Positions 18,655-27,197 of a DNA stretch of 64,000 nt are shown here, in pieces. The notes below the pieces were generated by a model that made no database searches, was not told the DNA's origin, and saw only the letters and a list, made by a program, of their open reading frames with translations. The position numbers and the translations under genes were made by a program. Source of the DNA: JAYEHL01 sp041653935 (GTDB lineage Bacteria; Chloroflexota; Dehalococcoidia; E44-bin15); NCBI GenBank assembly GCA_041653935.1, contig JBAZEO010000005.1, positions 1 through 64,000 on the forward strand. Direction: 5' to 3'. Every line of letters begins with the position of its first letter. Position 1 is the stretch's first letter.

Positions 18655-18963
18655 AATTTCCCCGGGTTTCTTCAACGTTTATCATTAAACGGCTAAAAAA
18701 GGTCGGGTTTGAAAAAGCCCGTCATCAGGGAAAGGGTAGTCATACGGTTCTTTTCAAAGTTGATGACAAAGCAATCTATTAAGTGTCGATGGTGCTATCC
18801 ACCACCAGGTAGTCATACGGTTTTTTTCAAAGTTGATGACAAAGGGCAGAAATTACTTGTTGTCGTACCGAAACGGGATATCCTGCCGGTTGGCGTTCTC
18901 ATCTCGATCATGAAACAGGGAAAATTCGCCCGCGACGAATTTCTTGAACTACTGACAACATAA
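18651..18963 (+). pseudogene. hicA: HicA toxin broken by a 73-bp insertion
   Basis: Starts at GTG 18651: MKFPRVSSTFIIKRLKKVGF, then EKARHQGKGSHTVLFKVDDK, then a premature stop. After a 73-bp insertion the second part resumes in another frame: GSHTVFFKVDDKGQKLLVVV, PKRDILPVGVLISIMKQGKF, ARDEFLELLTT. Removing 73 bp gives a complete ~80-residue HicA with the catalytic His in GSH. The inserted DNA repeats 37 bp of the gene, giving direct repeats 18735-18771 and 18808-18844 with one mismatch and a 36-bp spacer. As it stands the toxin should be inactive. Confidence 0.85.
18735..18844 (+). repeat. 37-bp direct repeats inside hicA
   Basis: 18735-18771 and 18808-18844 differ at one base and bracket 36 bp of unrelated sequence. 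Recombination between them would delete exactly 73 bp and restore the hicA frame. Confidence 0.85.
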
Positions 18964-19014
18964 TTATGGGTATACAATCGTCCCAAATAGTGGTGGATAT
19001 CTATCCTTCTCATA

Positions 19015-19200
19015 CGCGATCACCCACCCACCCACCCACACCGACCTGCATAGGTAAAATGTTTTATTTCTGCTTTTTACCGGGCATCGCTTTGGCAGGG
19101 ACACTCCGTTAATTTTCCTTTGTCAGGGCTGTCCCTCTCATCCCTTCTATAGCGAGGATCCCTGACAGACACTCCTCCCGTGGTTGCCCGGTATTCCGGA
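19015..19200. other. Intergenic, simple repeat and no gene
   Basis: Contains a short CCCA/CCCACC tandem run at about 19023-19040. No coding region supported between the end of hicA and the gene fragments at 19205. Confidence 0.5.
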
Positions 19201-19204
19201 AAAG

Positions 19205-19330
19205 CCGAGCCCCTCATTATCCTCCCACATCCGGCGCCACATCATCAGCCGGTACAAACAGCGGCACCTTCCGGTGTTCCCGTTCGAGCACCGGTATGAG
19301 CGATCTCGAGCGGCACCGTGTGTGATTGGT
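19205..19330 (-). repeat. Dispersed gene-fragment repeat, copy 3
   Basis: Minus-strand reading ends PLFVPADDVAPDVGG and upstream shows a decayed version of the HTVPL block. It matches the other copies over about 110 bp. Confidence 0.55.
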
Positions 19331-19344
19331 GGTATCAAAGCATC

Positions 19345-19500
19345 ACAACCAACCAGGGATGTCATCGTCTCCAACTACCATTTGTCAGACTTGGATGGCA
19401 TCGAGTTCCCCAAGCATCTCAAAGCCGGGGGTAATCCAACACCGTTCATCATCACAGGAAAGGGGCGAGGGGAGGTGGGATTTGATGGGATCAACTGTCT
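19345..19500 (+). pseudogene. Decayed receiver-domain fragment
   Basis: The frame encodes DVIVSNYHLSDLDGIEFPKH, then LKAGGNPTPFIITGKGRG, closely matching the receiver cores of nearby kinases (IVSDYQMPGMDGI.F..., PFILFTGKGREE). The phosphoacceptor Asp position is Asn here (SNY for SDY). No start and no downstream PAS, so a remnant of a lost REC-PAS kinase. Confidence 0.65.
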
Positions 19501-19533
19501 TTTATATCATTTCTATACGTTATGTATAAATAT
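19499..19533 (+). promoter_or_regulatory. Candidate promoter of the stressosome operon
   Basis: Two TATA-like blocks, TTTATATC near 19500 and TGTATAAATATC near 19524, precede the rsbR-like gene. The second fits a box A and implies a leader of roughly 100 nt before the ATG at 19654. Confidence 0.4.
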
Positions 19534-19653
19534 CATAAAGTTGTGCTTACCTACAGTGCAATAACGGGATTGTCATCTTCCCCCCTATCATCCCGTGTGG
19601 TTGCGTGTGCAGCAGTTAAAGAGAATGATAAGAAAATAGGGAGACCAACGACT

Positions 19654-20502
19654 ATGGATAAACCAACGAGCAGATTGAATGATATCCTGGAGAAGAACGA
19701 ACAGGAGATCCTTCTGGACTGGATGCGCGAACAGATCGCTTCGAGCACATACCGAAAAGACCTTCTCACGGAGACTGAACTCCGCAAGCAGTCCGCAGAA
19801 CTCATGGGGCTGATGATCAACGCGAGCCGCAGCGGAAATCTCACCGATATCACCCGCCCGGAATGGAAGCCGGTGCTTGATTTCATTGCGGCAACCTCAA
19901 AGACCCGTGCAGCGCAGGGTTTCAGTCCTACGGAGACGGCAACCTTTATCTTCTCCTTAAAACAGCCGATCTTTACCCGGCTCAGGAAAGAAGCGGGATC
20001 CAATGCATCGGTCTTAGCGGACGAGATATGGACCGCAACCGTCCTCACGGACAAGCTGGGGCTCTTTACTGCCGAAACCTACCAGAAGGGCAGGGAGGAG
20101 ATCATCCGGCGGCAGCAGATGGAACTCCTGGAACTCTCGACCCCGGTCATCAAGATCTGGGAAGGAATCCTCGTCCTCCCGCTCATCGGCACGCTGGACA
20201 GCTCCCGGACGCAGATCGTCATGGAGAGCCTGCTCCAGAACATCGTCGATACGAACAGCGCCATCGCCATTATCGACATCACCGGCGTCCCGGCTGTCGA
20301 CACGCTCGTCGCCCAGCACCTGATAAAGACGGTCTCTGCGGCACGACTCATGGGAGCGCACTGCATCATTTCCGGTATCCGTCCGCAGATTGCCCAGACG
20401 ATGGTACATCTCGGTGTGGCATTCGGCGATGTTGTTACGAAAGCGTCCCTTGCCGACGCCCTGAAATATGCATTCCGGCAGGCTGGGCTCACCGTTACCT
20501 GA
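19654..20502 (+). CDS. rsbR: RsbR-type stressosome scaffold protein
   Basis: 282 residues from the ATG at 19654 (MDKPTSRLNDIL...), with GGGAG upstream; the open frame before it is not protein-like. The N-terminal ~160 residues are helical (RsbRD-like sensor in place of the haem-free globin fold of Bacillus RsbRA). The C-terminal STAS domain contains DITGVPAVDTLVAQHLIKT and GIRPQIAQTMVHLG. Both Thr residues correspond to the RsbT-phosphorylated T171 and T205 of Bacillus subtilis RsbR. It should form the stressosome with the RsbS encoded next. First gene of a six-gene operon. Confidence 0.88.
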   Translation: MDKPTSRLNDILEKNEQEILLDWMREQIASSTYRKDLLTETELRKQSAELMGLMINASRSGNLTDITRPEWKPVLDFIAATSKTRAAQGFSPTETATFIFSLKQPIFTRLRKEAGSNASVLADEIWTATVLTDKLGLFTAETYQKGREEIIRRQQMELLELSTPVIKIWEGILVLPLIGTLDSSRTQIVMESLLQNIVDTNSAIAIIDITGVPAVDTLVAQHLIKTVSAARLMGAHCIISGIRPQIAQTMVHLGVAFGDVVTKASLADALKYAFRQAGLTVT

Positions 20503-20529
20503 TGGGGGCGGTGTAGAACGGGAGAGAGC

Positions 20530-20910
20530 ATGGACAAGATACCCATACTCAAACTGGGCAATATCCTGCTGGTCACCATACAGGTTGACATGCATGACCG
20601 GCTTGCCATTACCCTCCAGGACGACCTCACGGCACGTATAGTGAAAGACCGTGCCAGGGGCGTACTCATCGACATCTCATCGCTTGAGATGGTCGATTCA
20701 TTCATCGGCAGGATGCTGGGGAACATCGCTGCAATGAGCCAGGCGCTGGGGGCACAGACCGTCGTCGTCGGCATGCGCCCGGCGGTGGCGATCACGATCG
20801 TGGAGCTCGGGCTTTCCATGCAGAATGTCCGGACAACCTTAAATGTCGAGCGGGGTGTCGAGATGCTCCAGCACGCTGTGGAAATATCCGAGAAAGGTAA
20901 CCTCAGATGA
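20530..20910 (+). CDS. rsbS: RsbS stressosome STAS protein
   Basis: 126 residues, single STAS domain. The motif IDISSLEMVDSFIGRMLG holds the Ser that RsbT phosphorylates in Bacillus RsbS (S59). In the known system unphosphorylated RsbS holds RsbT in the stressosome and phosphorylation frees it. It starts 28 nt after rsbR with GGGAGAG upstream and overlaps rsbT by 4 nt (ATGA). Confidence 0.9.
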   Translation: MDKIPILKLGNILLVTIQVDMHDRLAITLQDDLTARIVKDRARGVLIDISSLEMVDSFIGRMLGNIAAMSQALGAQTVVVGMRPAVAITIVELGLSMQNVRTTLNVERGVEMLQHAVEISEKGNLR

Positions 20911-21311
20911 GCCTTCCGGAGCCGGAGATTATGGAGCTCAAAAAAAGTGAGGACATTGTCAGAGCCCGGCAGAGAGTCCGCACCTGCATGATAGCCCAAG
21001 GCTTTTCCCTCGTCGACCAGACCAAGATGGTGACTGCCGCAAGCGAACTGGCACGCAACACCTATGACCATGGCAAAGGGGGTACCATGCGTATCGAATC
21101 CCTTGAAGAAAATGGACGATCCGGCATCAGGCTGACCTTTCTCGATCATGGTCCGGGCATCCCGGACATCGAACTGGCGTTAAAAGACGGGTACACCACC
21201 GGTACCGGGCTCGGGCTTGGGCTTGGGGGTTCAAAGCGGCTGGTGAACGAATTTGAGATCTGGTCAAAACCGAATGAGGGCACACGGGTGACAGTGACGC
21301 GATGGCGATAA
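20907..21311 (+). CDS. rsbT: RsbT switch kinase
   Basis: 134 residues, GHKL ATPase of the anti-sigma-factor kinase type. N-box AASELARNTYDHGKGG, G1 box DHGPGIPD and G2 region TTGTGLGLGLGGSKRL are all present, so it should be an active Ser/Thr kinase for the upstream STAS proteins. Overlaps its neighbours on both sides. In Bacillus, freed RsbT activates the RsbU phosphatase and the sigma-B cascade. Archaea have no sigma factors, so its target here must be different, probably the fused proteins encoded next. Confidence 0.9.
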   Translation: MSLPEPEIMELKKSEDIVRARQRVRTCMIAQGFSLVDQTKMVTAASELARNTYDHGKGGTMRIESLEENGRSGIRLTFLDHGPGIPDIELALKDGYTTGTGLGLGLGGSKRLVNEFEIWSKPNEGTRVTVTRWR

Positions 21312-22342
21312 ACGGGATGAAGTGCATTCATATCGGGGAGATGAGCGGCGTGGTGGAAGCCCGGCAGACGGCAATGACCATCTGCGAGATACAGGGGTTC
21401 GATGCAGCACTCGCCGGCAAGGTTGCCATCATCGTGACAGAACTCGCAACAAATCTCGTGAAGCATGCGGGAGAAGGAGATATCCTCATCCGCCCCTATA
21501 CTGAGGCAGAGGTTTCCGGGATCGAGTGCCTTGCGCTCGACCGGGGGCAGGGGATCAAGGATATCGGGAGGAGCCTGCAAAACGGATATTCTACCGGGGG
21601 AAGCCCGGGAAACGGGCTTGGGGCAGTCCGTCGGCTCTCATCTGTTTTTGACCTCTACTCCCAGCCGGGAAAGGGGACTGCCATCCTCGCCCGGATCAAT
21701 AAAGATTCACCTGCACAGGAATCACATTCACAGCGTCTGCCATTATCCTCCCCTCTGGAGATTGGTGTAGTCTGCCTTCCGGTTGTGTTGAATGAGCCCT
21801 GTGGCGACGGGTGGGATGTTATCCAGTTACGGGACAGGACGGTCATCCTTGTCGTTGACGGGCTGGGGCACGGGCTCGAAGCCTCGGAAGTTCCGGCTGA
21901 AGCGATCAGGATCTTCCGGAAGAATCCGGGCGGAAACCCGGTAGAGATCCTCAAGATCCTGCACGCCGCACTCAGGAGCACCCGTGGGGGAGTGGTAGCA
22001 GTTACTGCGATCGATGTGGGAAAAGGTACGGTAAAGTTCACGGGGGCTGGCAATATTTCAGGACAGATCATCACCGGTCCAGTCACCCGGAGCATGGTCT
22101 CGCTGAACGGGACGGCGGGTGTCGAGATCAGGAAGTTCCAGGAGTTCTCCTATCCCTGGGCGCCAGAGTCTCTGTTGATCCTGCACACCGACGGGCTCAC
22201 CACGCATTGGGACATGGAAGATTACCCGGGACTTGCGCGAAAGCACCCTTCCCTCATCGCAGGTGTCCTGTACCGGGACCACACACGGGGCAGGGACGAT
22301 GTGACCGTTCTTGCCGTAAAACAGGTTGAGGTGAATGTATGA
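21302..22342 (+). CDS. RsbT-like ATPase fused to PP2C/SpoIIE phosphatase
   Basis: 346 residues. Part 1 (1-135) is a second GHKL kinase-like domain (VTELATNLVKHAGEGD, DRGQGIKD, PGNGLGAVRRLS). Part 2 (150-345) is a SpoIIE/RsbX-type phosphatase with VILVVDGLGHGLEASE, LLILHTDGLTTHW and GRDDVTVLAVK, which give the metal-binding Asp set. The phosphatase would reset phosphorylated STAS proteins, the RsbX job. Overlaps rsbT by 10 nt and the next gene by 4 nt. Kinase and phosphatase in one chain is also known in some Gram-negative stressosome operons. Confidence 0.85.
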   Translation: MAINGMKCIHIGEMSGVVEARQTAMTICEIQGFDAALAGKVAIIVTELATNLVKHAGEGDILIRPYTEAEVSGIECLALDRGQGIKDIGRSLQNGYSTGGSPGNGLGAVRRLSSVFDLYSQPGKGTAILARINKDSPAQESHSQRLPLSSPLEIGVVCLPVVLNEPCGDGWDVIQLRDRTVILVVDGLGHGLEASEVPAEAIRIFRKNPGGNPVEILKILHAALRSTRGGVVAVTAIDVGKGTVKFTGAGNISGQIITGPVTRSMVSLNGTAGVEIRKFQEFSYPWAPESLLILHTDGLTTHWDMEDYPGLARKHPSLIAGVLYRDHTRGRDDVTVLAVKQVEVNV

Positions 22343-24501
22343 GCACAGCGATCACGAGAGTGGAGTTGCGGTATGAACAGGACGTTGTGTATGCCCGGTT
22401 CCGGGCACGCATCATCGCTGAACAACTCGGGTTTGACAAGAACGACCAGACCCGTATCAGCACCGCGGTCTCAGAAATTGCACGGAACGCGTACCAGTAT
22501 GCCGGAGGTGGCGAGATCGAGTTCTTTATCGATACTGGCTTGGAGCCCAATGTCTATGCCATCACCGTCCGGGACCATGGGAAGGGCATTCCCAACCTCG
22601 ATGAAATACTCGAAGGTCGGTTTGTCTCGCAAACCGGGATGGGGCTTGGCATCATCGGCTCCAAACGCTTAATGGACCACTTCCACATCGATACGCTGCC
22701 GGGGAAGGGCACCACGGTTTTTCTGGGCAAGAACCTTCCGGTCACCGCCCCGCAGGTGACCCCGGCACTCCTCACCCATATCGCTGATGTGCTGGTAAAG
22801 ACTGCCGCCCAGAGCCCGTTTGAGGAGATCCAGCTCCAGAACCAGGACCTCATCCGTGCGCTGGAAGAGCTGCGCCAGCGACAGGAGGAGCTGATCAGTG
22901 TCAACCGGGAGCTCGAGGACACCAACCGGGGCGTAGTGGCACTGTACGCGGAACTGGACGAGAAAGCAGTCTCACTAAAGAAGGCAAACGAGCTCAAGAC
23001 CCGGTTCCTCTCCAACATGAGTCACGAGTTCCGCACGCCGTTAAACTCCGTCCTTGCCCTTAGTCGGCTCCTTCTCGACCGCTCGGACGGGGAACTCACC
23101 GAAGAGCAGGAGAAGCAGGTGGTCTTCATCCGGAAGGCAACAGAAGACCTCTCGACGCTCGTAAACGACCTCTTAGACCTCGCAAAGATCGAAGCCGGAA
23201 AGACGGTTGTTGTCACAAAGGAGTTTACCGTTCAGGAAATCTTCTCCACGCTCCGGGGGTTGTTAAGACCGCTCCTCGTGAACGAATCCGTCCGGCTCAC
23301 GTTCGATGATCCGGAGGGGATCCCGACTCTTTTCACTGATGAAGGGAAGGTCTCCCAGATCCTCCGTAACTTCCTGTCGAACGCGATCAAGTTTACTGAA
23401 CGGGGAGAGATCCGGGTCTCAGCCCACCTGAGCGTCGATGGCAGATCGGTGATCTTTGCGGTGGCTGATACCGGTATCGGCATCGACAAAAAAGACCAGG
23501 AACGGATCTTTGAGGAGTATACACAGGTGGAAAGGGCACAGAAAGGCAGGATCACGGGCACGGGGCTCGGGTTGCCGATTGCAAAACGGCTCGCGCAGAT
23601 GCTCGGCGGGAGTGTAGGCGTGGAAAGCACGATTGGCACCGGTTCCACGTTCACGGCAATCATTCCCATAAACTTCACCGACCGCCGTGAACCTGCGATG
23701 ACGGAACCTGCGGTTACGATCGATCGCACCCAGTATCCAGTCCTCGTGATTGATGATGATGAGATGACACAGGTGATCTACCAGAAGTACCTGAAACAGT
23801 CCGGGTTCCAGGCGGTACCGGCACTCACGATAAAGGAGGCACAGCATATCCTCACCACAGTAAAACCGCTGGCGGTGGTGCTCGATATCATGATCCCGGG
23901 CGAAGATTCATGGAAATTTCTCGCCGGGTTCAAATCCGCGGAAGCGACACGGCAGATCCCGGTGGTCATCATATCGGTTGTGGATGACCCGGAGAGAGGG
24001 TTCACGCTCGGTGCCGAAGATTATGTCATAAAACCTGTGGAACGGACATGGCTTCTCGACAAACTCCAGGCGCTCTCCCGCACACGACCGGTCGAGAAAG
24101 TCCTCATCATCGATGATGATGAAGTGGCGCGGTACATCATGAAGGGACTCCTTGCGGGAACAAAGTTTACACTCCTTGATGCCCCGGATGGGCAGACGGG
24201 GCTCTCCATCGCAAAGACCGAACACCCCGACGTGATCTTCCTTGACCTCATGATGCCCGGCATGAGCGGTTTTGAGGTACTCTCCGAGATGAAAAAGAAC
24301 CCCGACCTTGCAACGATTCCGGTGATTGTTGTGAGTGCAAAGAGCCTTGACGAGACGGAGAGAAAGACGCTCAATGCACAGGCGCTCTCGGTCATATCAA
24401 AGGAGAGCCTGTCAGGAGAATCGGTGATCAACACCCTGACCCTAGCCCTCAATAGGGCGATGGCAGACAAGAATACTGGTGGTGTGAACCGGAATGCCTG
24501 A
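22339..24501 (+). CDS. RsbT-like ATPase fused to hybrid histidine kinase
   Basis: 720 residues: RsbT-like GHKL domain 1-140 (SEIARNAYQYAGGGEIEF, DHGKGIPN, GMGLGIIGSKRL); coiled coil ~170-225; HisKA with phosphoacceptor His near 228 (NMSHEFRTPLNSVLAL); HATPase 330-445 (ADTGIGIDKKD, TGTGLGLPIAKRLAQMLGG); receiver 1 at ~470-580 (VIDDDE, VVLDIMIPGED); receiver 2 at ~590-705 (IIDDDE, IFLDLMMPGMSG). The HisKA sequence is bacterial in type, unlike the TRHDI kinases elsewhere in the window. The N-terminal module links stressosome output to a phosphorelay. Overlaps both neighbours. Confidence 0.88.
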   Translation: MSTAITRVELRYEQDVVYARFRARIIAEQLGFDKNDQTRISTAVSEIARNAYQYAGGGEIEFFIDTGLEPNVYAITVRDHGKGIPNLDEILEGRFVSQTGMGLGIIGSKRLMDHFHIDTLPGKGTTVFLGKNLPVTAPQVTPALLTHIADVLVKTAAQSPFEEIQLQNQDLIRALEELRQRQEELISVNRELEDTNRGVVALYAELDEKAVSLKKANELKTRFLSNMSHEFRTPLNSVLALSRLLLDRSDGELTEEQEKQVVFIRKATEDLSTLVNDLLDLAKIEAGKTVVVTKEFTVQEIFSTLRGLLRPLLVNESVRLTFDDPEGIPTLFTDEGKVSQILRNFLSNAIKFTERGEIRVSAHLSVDGRSVIFAVADTGIGIDKKDQERIFEEYTQVERAQKGRITGTGLGLPIAKRLAQMLGGSVGVESTIGTGSTFTAIIPINFTDRREPAMTEPAVTIDRTQYPVLVIDDDEMTQVIYQKYLKQSGFQAVPALTIKEAQHILTTVKPLAVVLDIMIPGEDSWKFLAGFKSAEATRQIPVVIISVVDDPERGFTLGAEDYVIKPVERTWLLDKLQALSRTRPVEKVLIIDDDEVARYIMKGLLAGTKFTLLDAPDGQTGLSIAKTEHPDVIFLDLMMPGMSGFEVLSEMKKNPDLATIPVIVVSAKSLDETERKTLNAQALSVISKESLSGESVINTLTLALNRAMADKNTGGVNRNA

Positions 24502-26686
24502 GACCCGAACCTGGCGCATCCTGAACGTGGACGACAACGAAGGGGGACGATATGCGTCCACGAGGGTTCTGAAAAAGGCGGGCTTTGATGTCATTGAAGC
24601 AGCGAATGGCACCGATGCCCTCACGATGGCAGCAACCCAGCACCCCGATCTCGTCCTCCTTGACGTGAACCTTCCCGACATCGGCGGCTTTGAGGTCTGT
24701 AAAAGGCTCAAGCAGGACAAAAAGACCGCATCCATCCCTGTAGTCCACTTGTCAGCGACCTATGTCCATACCCGCGAGCGGGTGCAGGGATTAGAAGGGG
24801 GAGCAGACGGGTATCTCGTGAATCCTATCGAGCCGGAAGAACTGGTGGCTACGATCCGGTCATTCCTTAGGATCAAGAACGCAGAGATGACTCTGCGGGA
24901 GAGCGAGGAGAAGTTCAGGACACTTGCTGAATCCACGCCCGTTGCGATTATGATTTACCAGGGGGATCGCTGGGTATACTCAAATCCGGCAGGCGAAATG
25001 ATGTCCGGGTATTCCTGCAAAGAACTGTATACAATGCACTACTGGGATTTCGTTGCCCCGGAATTCCAGCAGCTTGTCAGGGACAATGGCAAAGAGCGAC
25101 AAGCCGGTAAACAACTCCCCAGAACCTATGATTTCAGGATAATCGCAAAAGACAGCACAGAGAAATGGGTTACCCTGACCGGGAGCCAGTTCCAGTTCAA
25201 CGGTGAACCGGCGGGATTAATCTCGGTGATTGATATCACCGACCGTAAGCGGGCAGAGGAAGCCGTGAAAAAAAGAGAGGCACTGCTTAATGTCGCCCAA
25301 CGCGTGGCTCATCTGGGAAGCTGGGATATGAATGTTCAGAGCGGTCAGATCATCTGGTCTGACGAATTGTACCGTATCTTTGGCTATGAGCCCCAATCCT
25401 TCATTCCTCAACGGGATTCTATTGCAAGGATCGTCCATCCAGATGATCTGGAGCCTTTGTGGGCGGCATCGGAAAAAGCCATCGCTGAAAAGACACCCTT
25501 CGAATTTGTGCTTCGTATTATCCGACCGGATGGAGAAATGCGAATTCTTCTGGATCAAGCCGAAACTCAATATGACAAAGAGGGTAATGCGGTACGTATG
25601 GTCGGAACTGCGCTTGATATCACCGACCGTAAGCGGGCAGAAAAGGCACAGCGGGAGAGCGAAGCGCGACTGCGGACGTTAATTGACACCCTTCCCGATC
25701 TTGTATGGTTAAAGGATCCCGAGGGGGTGTACCTGTCATGCAACCGGCGCTTCGAGAGTTTCTTTGGCGCGATGGAGAAGGACATCATTGGGAAGACGGA
25801 CTACGACTTCATGGACAGAGACCAGGGAGACTTTTTCCGACACCATGACAAAGCAGCCATAGTTGCCGGGGGCTTCACGACAAACGAAGAGGAAATTACT
25901 TTCGCAATAGACGGACACAGAGAGGTTCTGGAGACCATCAAGACACCCGTTCACGCAAGTGACGGACAGCTCATTGGGGTCCTGGGCATCGGTCGGAACA
26001 TTACCGAACACAAGCGGGCATCGGACATTCTCGCGCTTGCCAACCGCAAGCTGACGTTGATGAATGATGTGACATACCAGGACATCCAGAACAAGGTAAC
26101 CGCACTCCGGGGGTATGCCGAGCTCATGAAGGATGTCCGGACCGAGGCTGAACGGGCATCCTTCCTCGGGAAGGCGGAGAAGATCCTTGCAGATATCCAC
26201 CAGGTCATCAGGAACACAAAGGAGTACCAGGAGATGGGTATCGACCAGCCCCGGTGGATTCCCCTCGAGCCGTCCATCCGTATGGCTGCTGCGCTGACAA
26301 GCCATGATACTGCTGTATCGATCGTCACAGACGTGCACGGGCTCGAACTGTACACCGATCCGCTCATCGGGAAGGTTTTTTTCAATCTCATTGACAATGC
26401 GATAAAGCATGGCACGGGTCTTTCACGGATCAGCTTCTCCTGCCATGAAATACCGGATAGACTCGTCCTTGTCTGTGAGGATGACGGTGCGGGTATCGAT
26501 CCCCAGAAACGGGCGACCCTCTTTTTACGGATTGTTGCTGACCAGCCCCGGTTCGGACTCTTCTTTGTGAGCGAGTACCTGACACTCGCGGGTATGAGCA
26601 TCGCGGAGACCGGAGAGCCGGGCAAAGGCGCCCGGTTTGAGATCACAGTGCCGAAAGGAATGTACCGGTTTGCGGGTAGCGTGTAA
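24494..26686 (+). CDS. REC-3xPAS-HATPase kinase lacking the usual His
   Basis: 730 residues: receiver 1-130 (LNVDDNEGGRY, LVLLDVNLPDIGGF), PAS domains from ~137, ~263 and ~391, a dimerisation-like region near 516-545, HATPase ~615-727 (CEDDGAGIDPQ). Where the other archaeal kinases here have ITRHDIxNQL, this one reads VTYQDIQNKVTAL: Arg-His is replaced by Tyr-Gln. The conventional phosphoacceptor is therefore absent. It may be a pseudokinase or an ATP-responsive partner of the upstream hybrid kinase. Last gene of the stressosome operon, overlapping its neighbour by 8 nt. PAS 1 is a near copy of PAS 1 in the kinase at 5261. Confidence 0.85.
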   Translation: MPETRTWRILNVDDNEGGRYASTRVLKKAGFDVIEAANGTDALTMAATQHPDLVLLDVNLPDIGGFEVCKRLKQDKKTASIPVVHLSATYVHTRERVQGLEGGADGYLVNPIEPEELVATIRSFLRIKNAEMTLRESEEKFRTLAESTPVAIMIYQGDRWVYSNPAGEMMSGYSCKELYTMHYWDFVAPEFQQLVRDNGKERQAGKQLPRTYDFRIIAKDSTEKWVTLTGSQFQFNGEPAGLISVIDITDRKRAEEAVKKREALLNVAQRVAHLGSWDMNVQSGQIIWSDELYRIFGYEPQSFIPQRDSIARIVHPDDLEPLWAASEKAIAEKTPFEFVLRIIRPDGEMRILLDQAETQYDKEGNAVRMVGTALDITDRKRAEKAQRESEARLRTLIDTLPDLVWLKDPEGVYLSCNRRFESFFGAMEKDIIGKTDYDFMDRDQGDFFRHHDKAAIVAGGFTTNEEEITFAIDGHREVLETIKTPVHASDGQLIGVLGIGRNITEHKRASDILALANRKLTLMNDVTYQDIQNKVTALRGYAELMKDVRTEAERASFLGKAEKILADIHQVIRNTKEYQEMGIDQPRWIPLEPSIRMAAALTSHDTAVSIVTDVHGLELYTDPLIGKVFFNLIDNAIKHGTGLSRISFSCHEIPDRLVLVCEDDGAGIDPQKRATLFLRIVADQPRFGLFFVSEYLTLAGMSIAETGEPGKGARFEITVPKGMYRFAGSV

Positions 26687-26717
26687 AAAAGATCAGTGCA
26701 TTTTAAGGTCAATGAAT

Positions 26718-26944
26718 TTACAATTTTTGAAATTCTTTAAACGAGAGCCCGGATTCTTTAACAATAGCAAGCAGGGTACCTTTTGGGATATCGACACCCG
26801 GGTGATTGGGAATTACCGTTCTTCGTTTCGTAACAGGATTGTACCAGATCTCGTGACTTCCCTTTGCCTGCCGATCAAACACGAAACCTGCGATCTTTAT
26901 TTTCGTATCACCTCACGGGCTGACAATGGCGAGATTTTTGTCAT
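26718..26944 (-). pseudogene. hicA: HicA toxin with a 1-nt frameshift
   Basis: From ATG 26944: MTKISPLSAREVIRK, then TAA at 26897-26899. In the next frame the protein goes on as KIAGFVFDRQAKGSHEIWYN, PVTKRRTVIPNHPGVDIPK, GTLLAIVKESGLSLKEFQKL, TAA. One missing base in a Leu codon explains the break. The rest, including the catalytic His of GSH, is a normal HicA. The antitoxin gene just upstream is intact. Confidence 0.85.
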
Positions 26945-26948
26945 CGCA

Positions 26949-27197
26949 TTATACCGTCACGCTGATCGGTATCTTGACATTTTTAATCATTTTAGTTGAG
27001 GGCAACAGGTTCACGGGCAGGGGATCGCCATGCTCAATAGAGGATTCGATCAGTTTCCGGGCAACGTCCTGAGCGATCTCCATCGTTTCGGCAATGGTCC
27101 GCCCCTGAGCGATAAGACCCTGAATGCTTTCGCTTGTTGCAAGATAGCCACCTCCTTCGAGTTTTTGGATATTGATTGAAATAAGATATTCGGACAT
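26949..27197 (-). CDS. hicB: HicB family antitoxin
   Basis: 82 residues from ATG 27197 (MSEYLISINIQKLEGGGYLA..., TIAETMEIAQDVARKLIESS). Short single-domain HicB of the kind that pairs with HicA. Its stop lies within a few bases of the hicA start (TAATGCGATG), so the two form an operon. The 30-residue extension upstream in the same frame is not protein-like. Second hicB in this window whose toxin partner is broken. Confidence 0.8.
   Translation of the reverse strand: MSEYLISINIQKLEGGGYLATSESIQGLIAQGRTIAETMEIAQDVARKLIESSIEHGDPLPVNLLPSTKMIKNVKIPISVTV

Noticed and set aside
18735..18844. 37-bp repeat / 36-bp spacer / 37-bp repeat resembles a one-spacer CRISPR unit
   Set aside because: The repeat is hicA coding sequence and there are no cas genes or further units; it is an insertion inside a toxin gene.
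20079..21149. 356-residue open frame opposite rsbR/rsbS
   Set aside because: It is antisense to two well-conserved STAS genes, has low-complexity Ser/Arg-rich composition, and no family pattern.
23925..23945. GGGTTCAAATCC resembling a tRNA T-loop
   Set aside because: It lies inside the coding frame of the hybrid kinase (AGFKSAE) with no cloverleaf around it.
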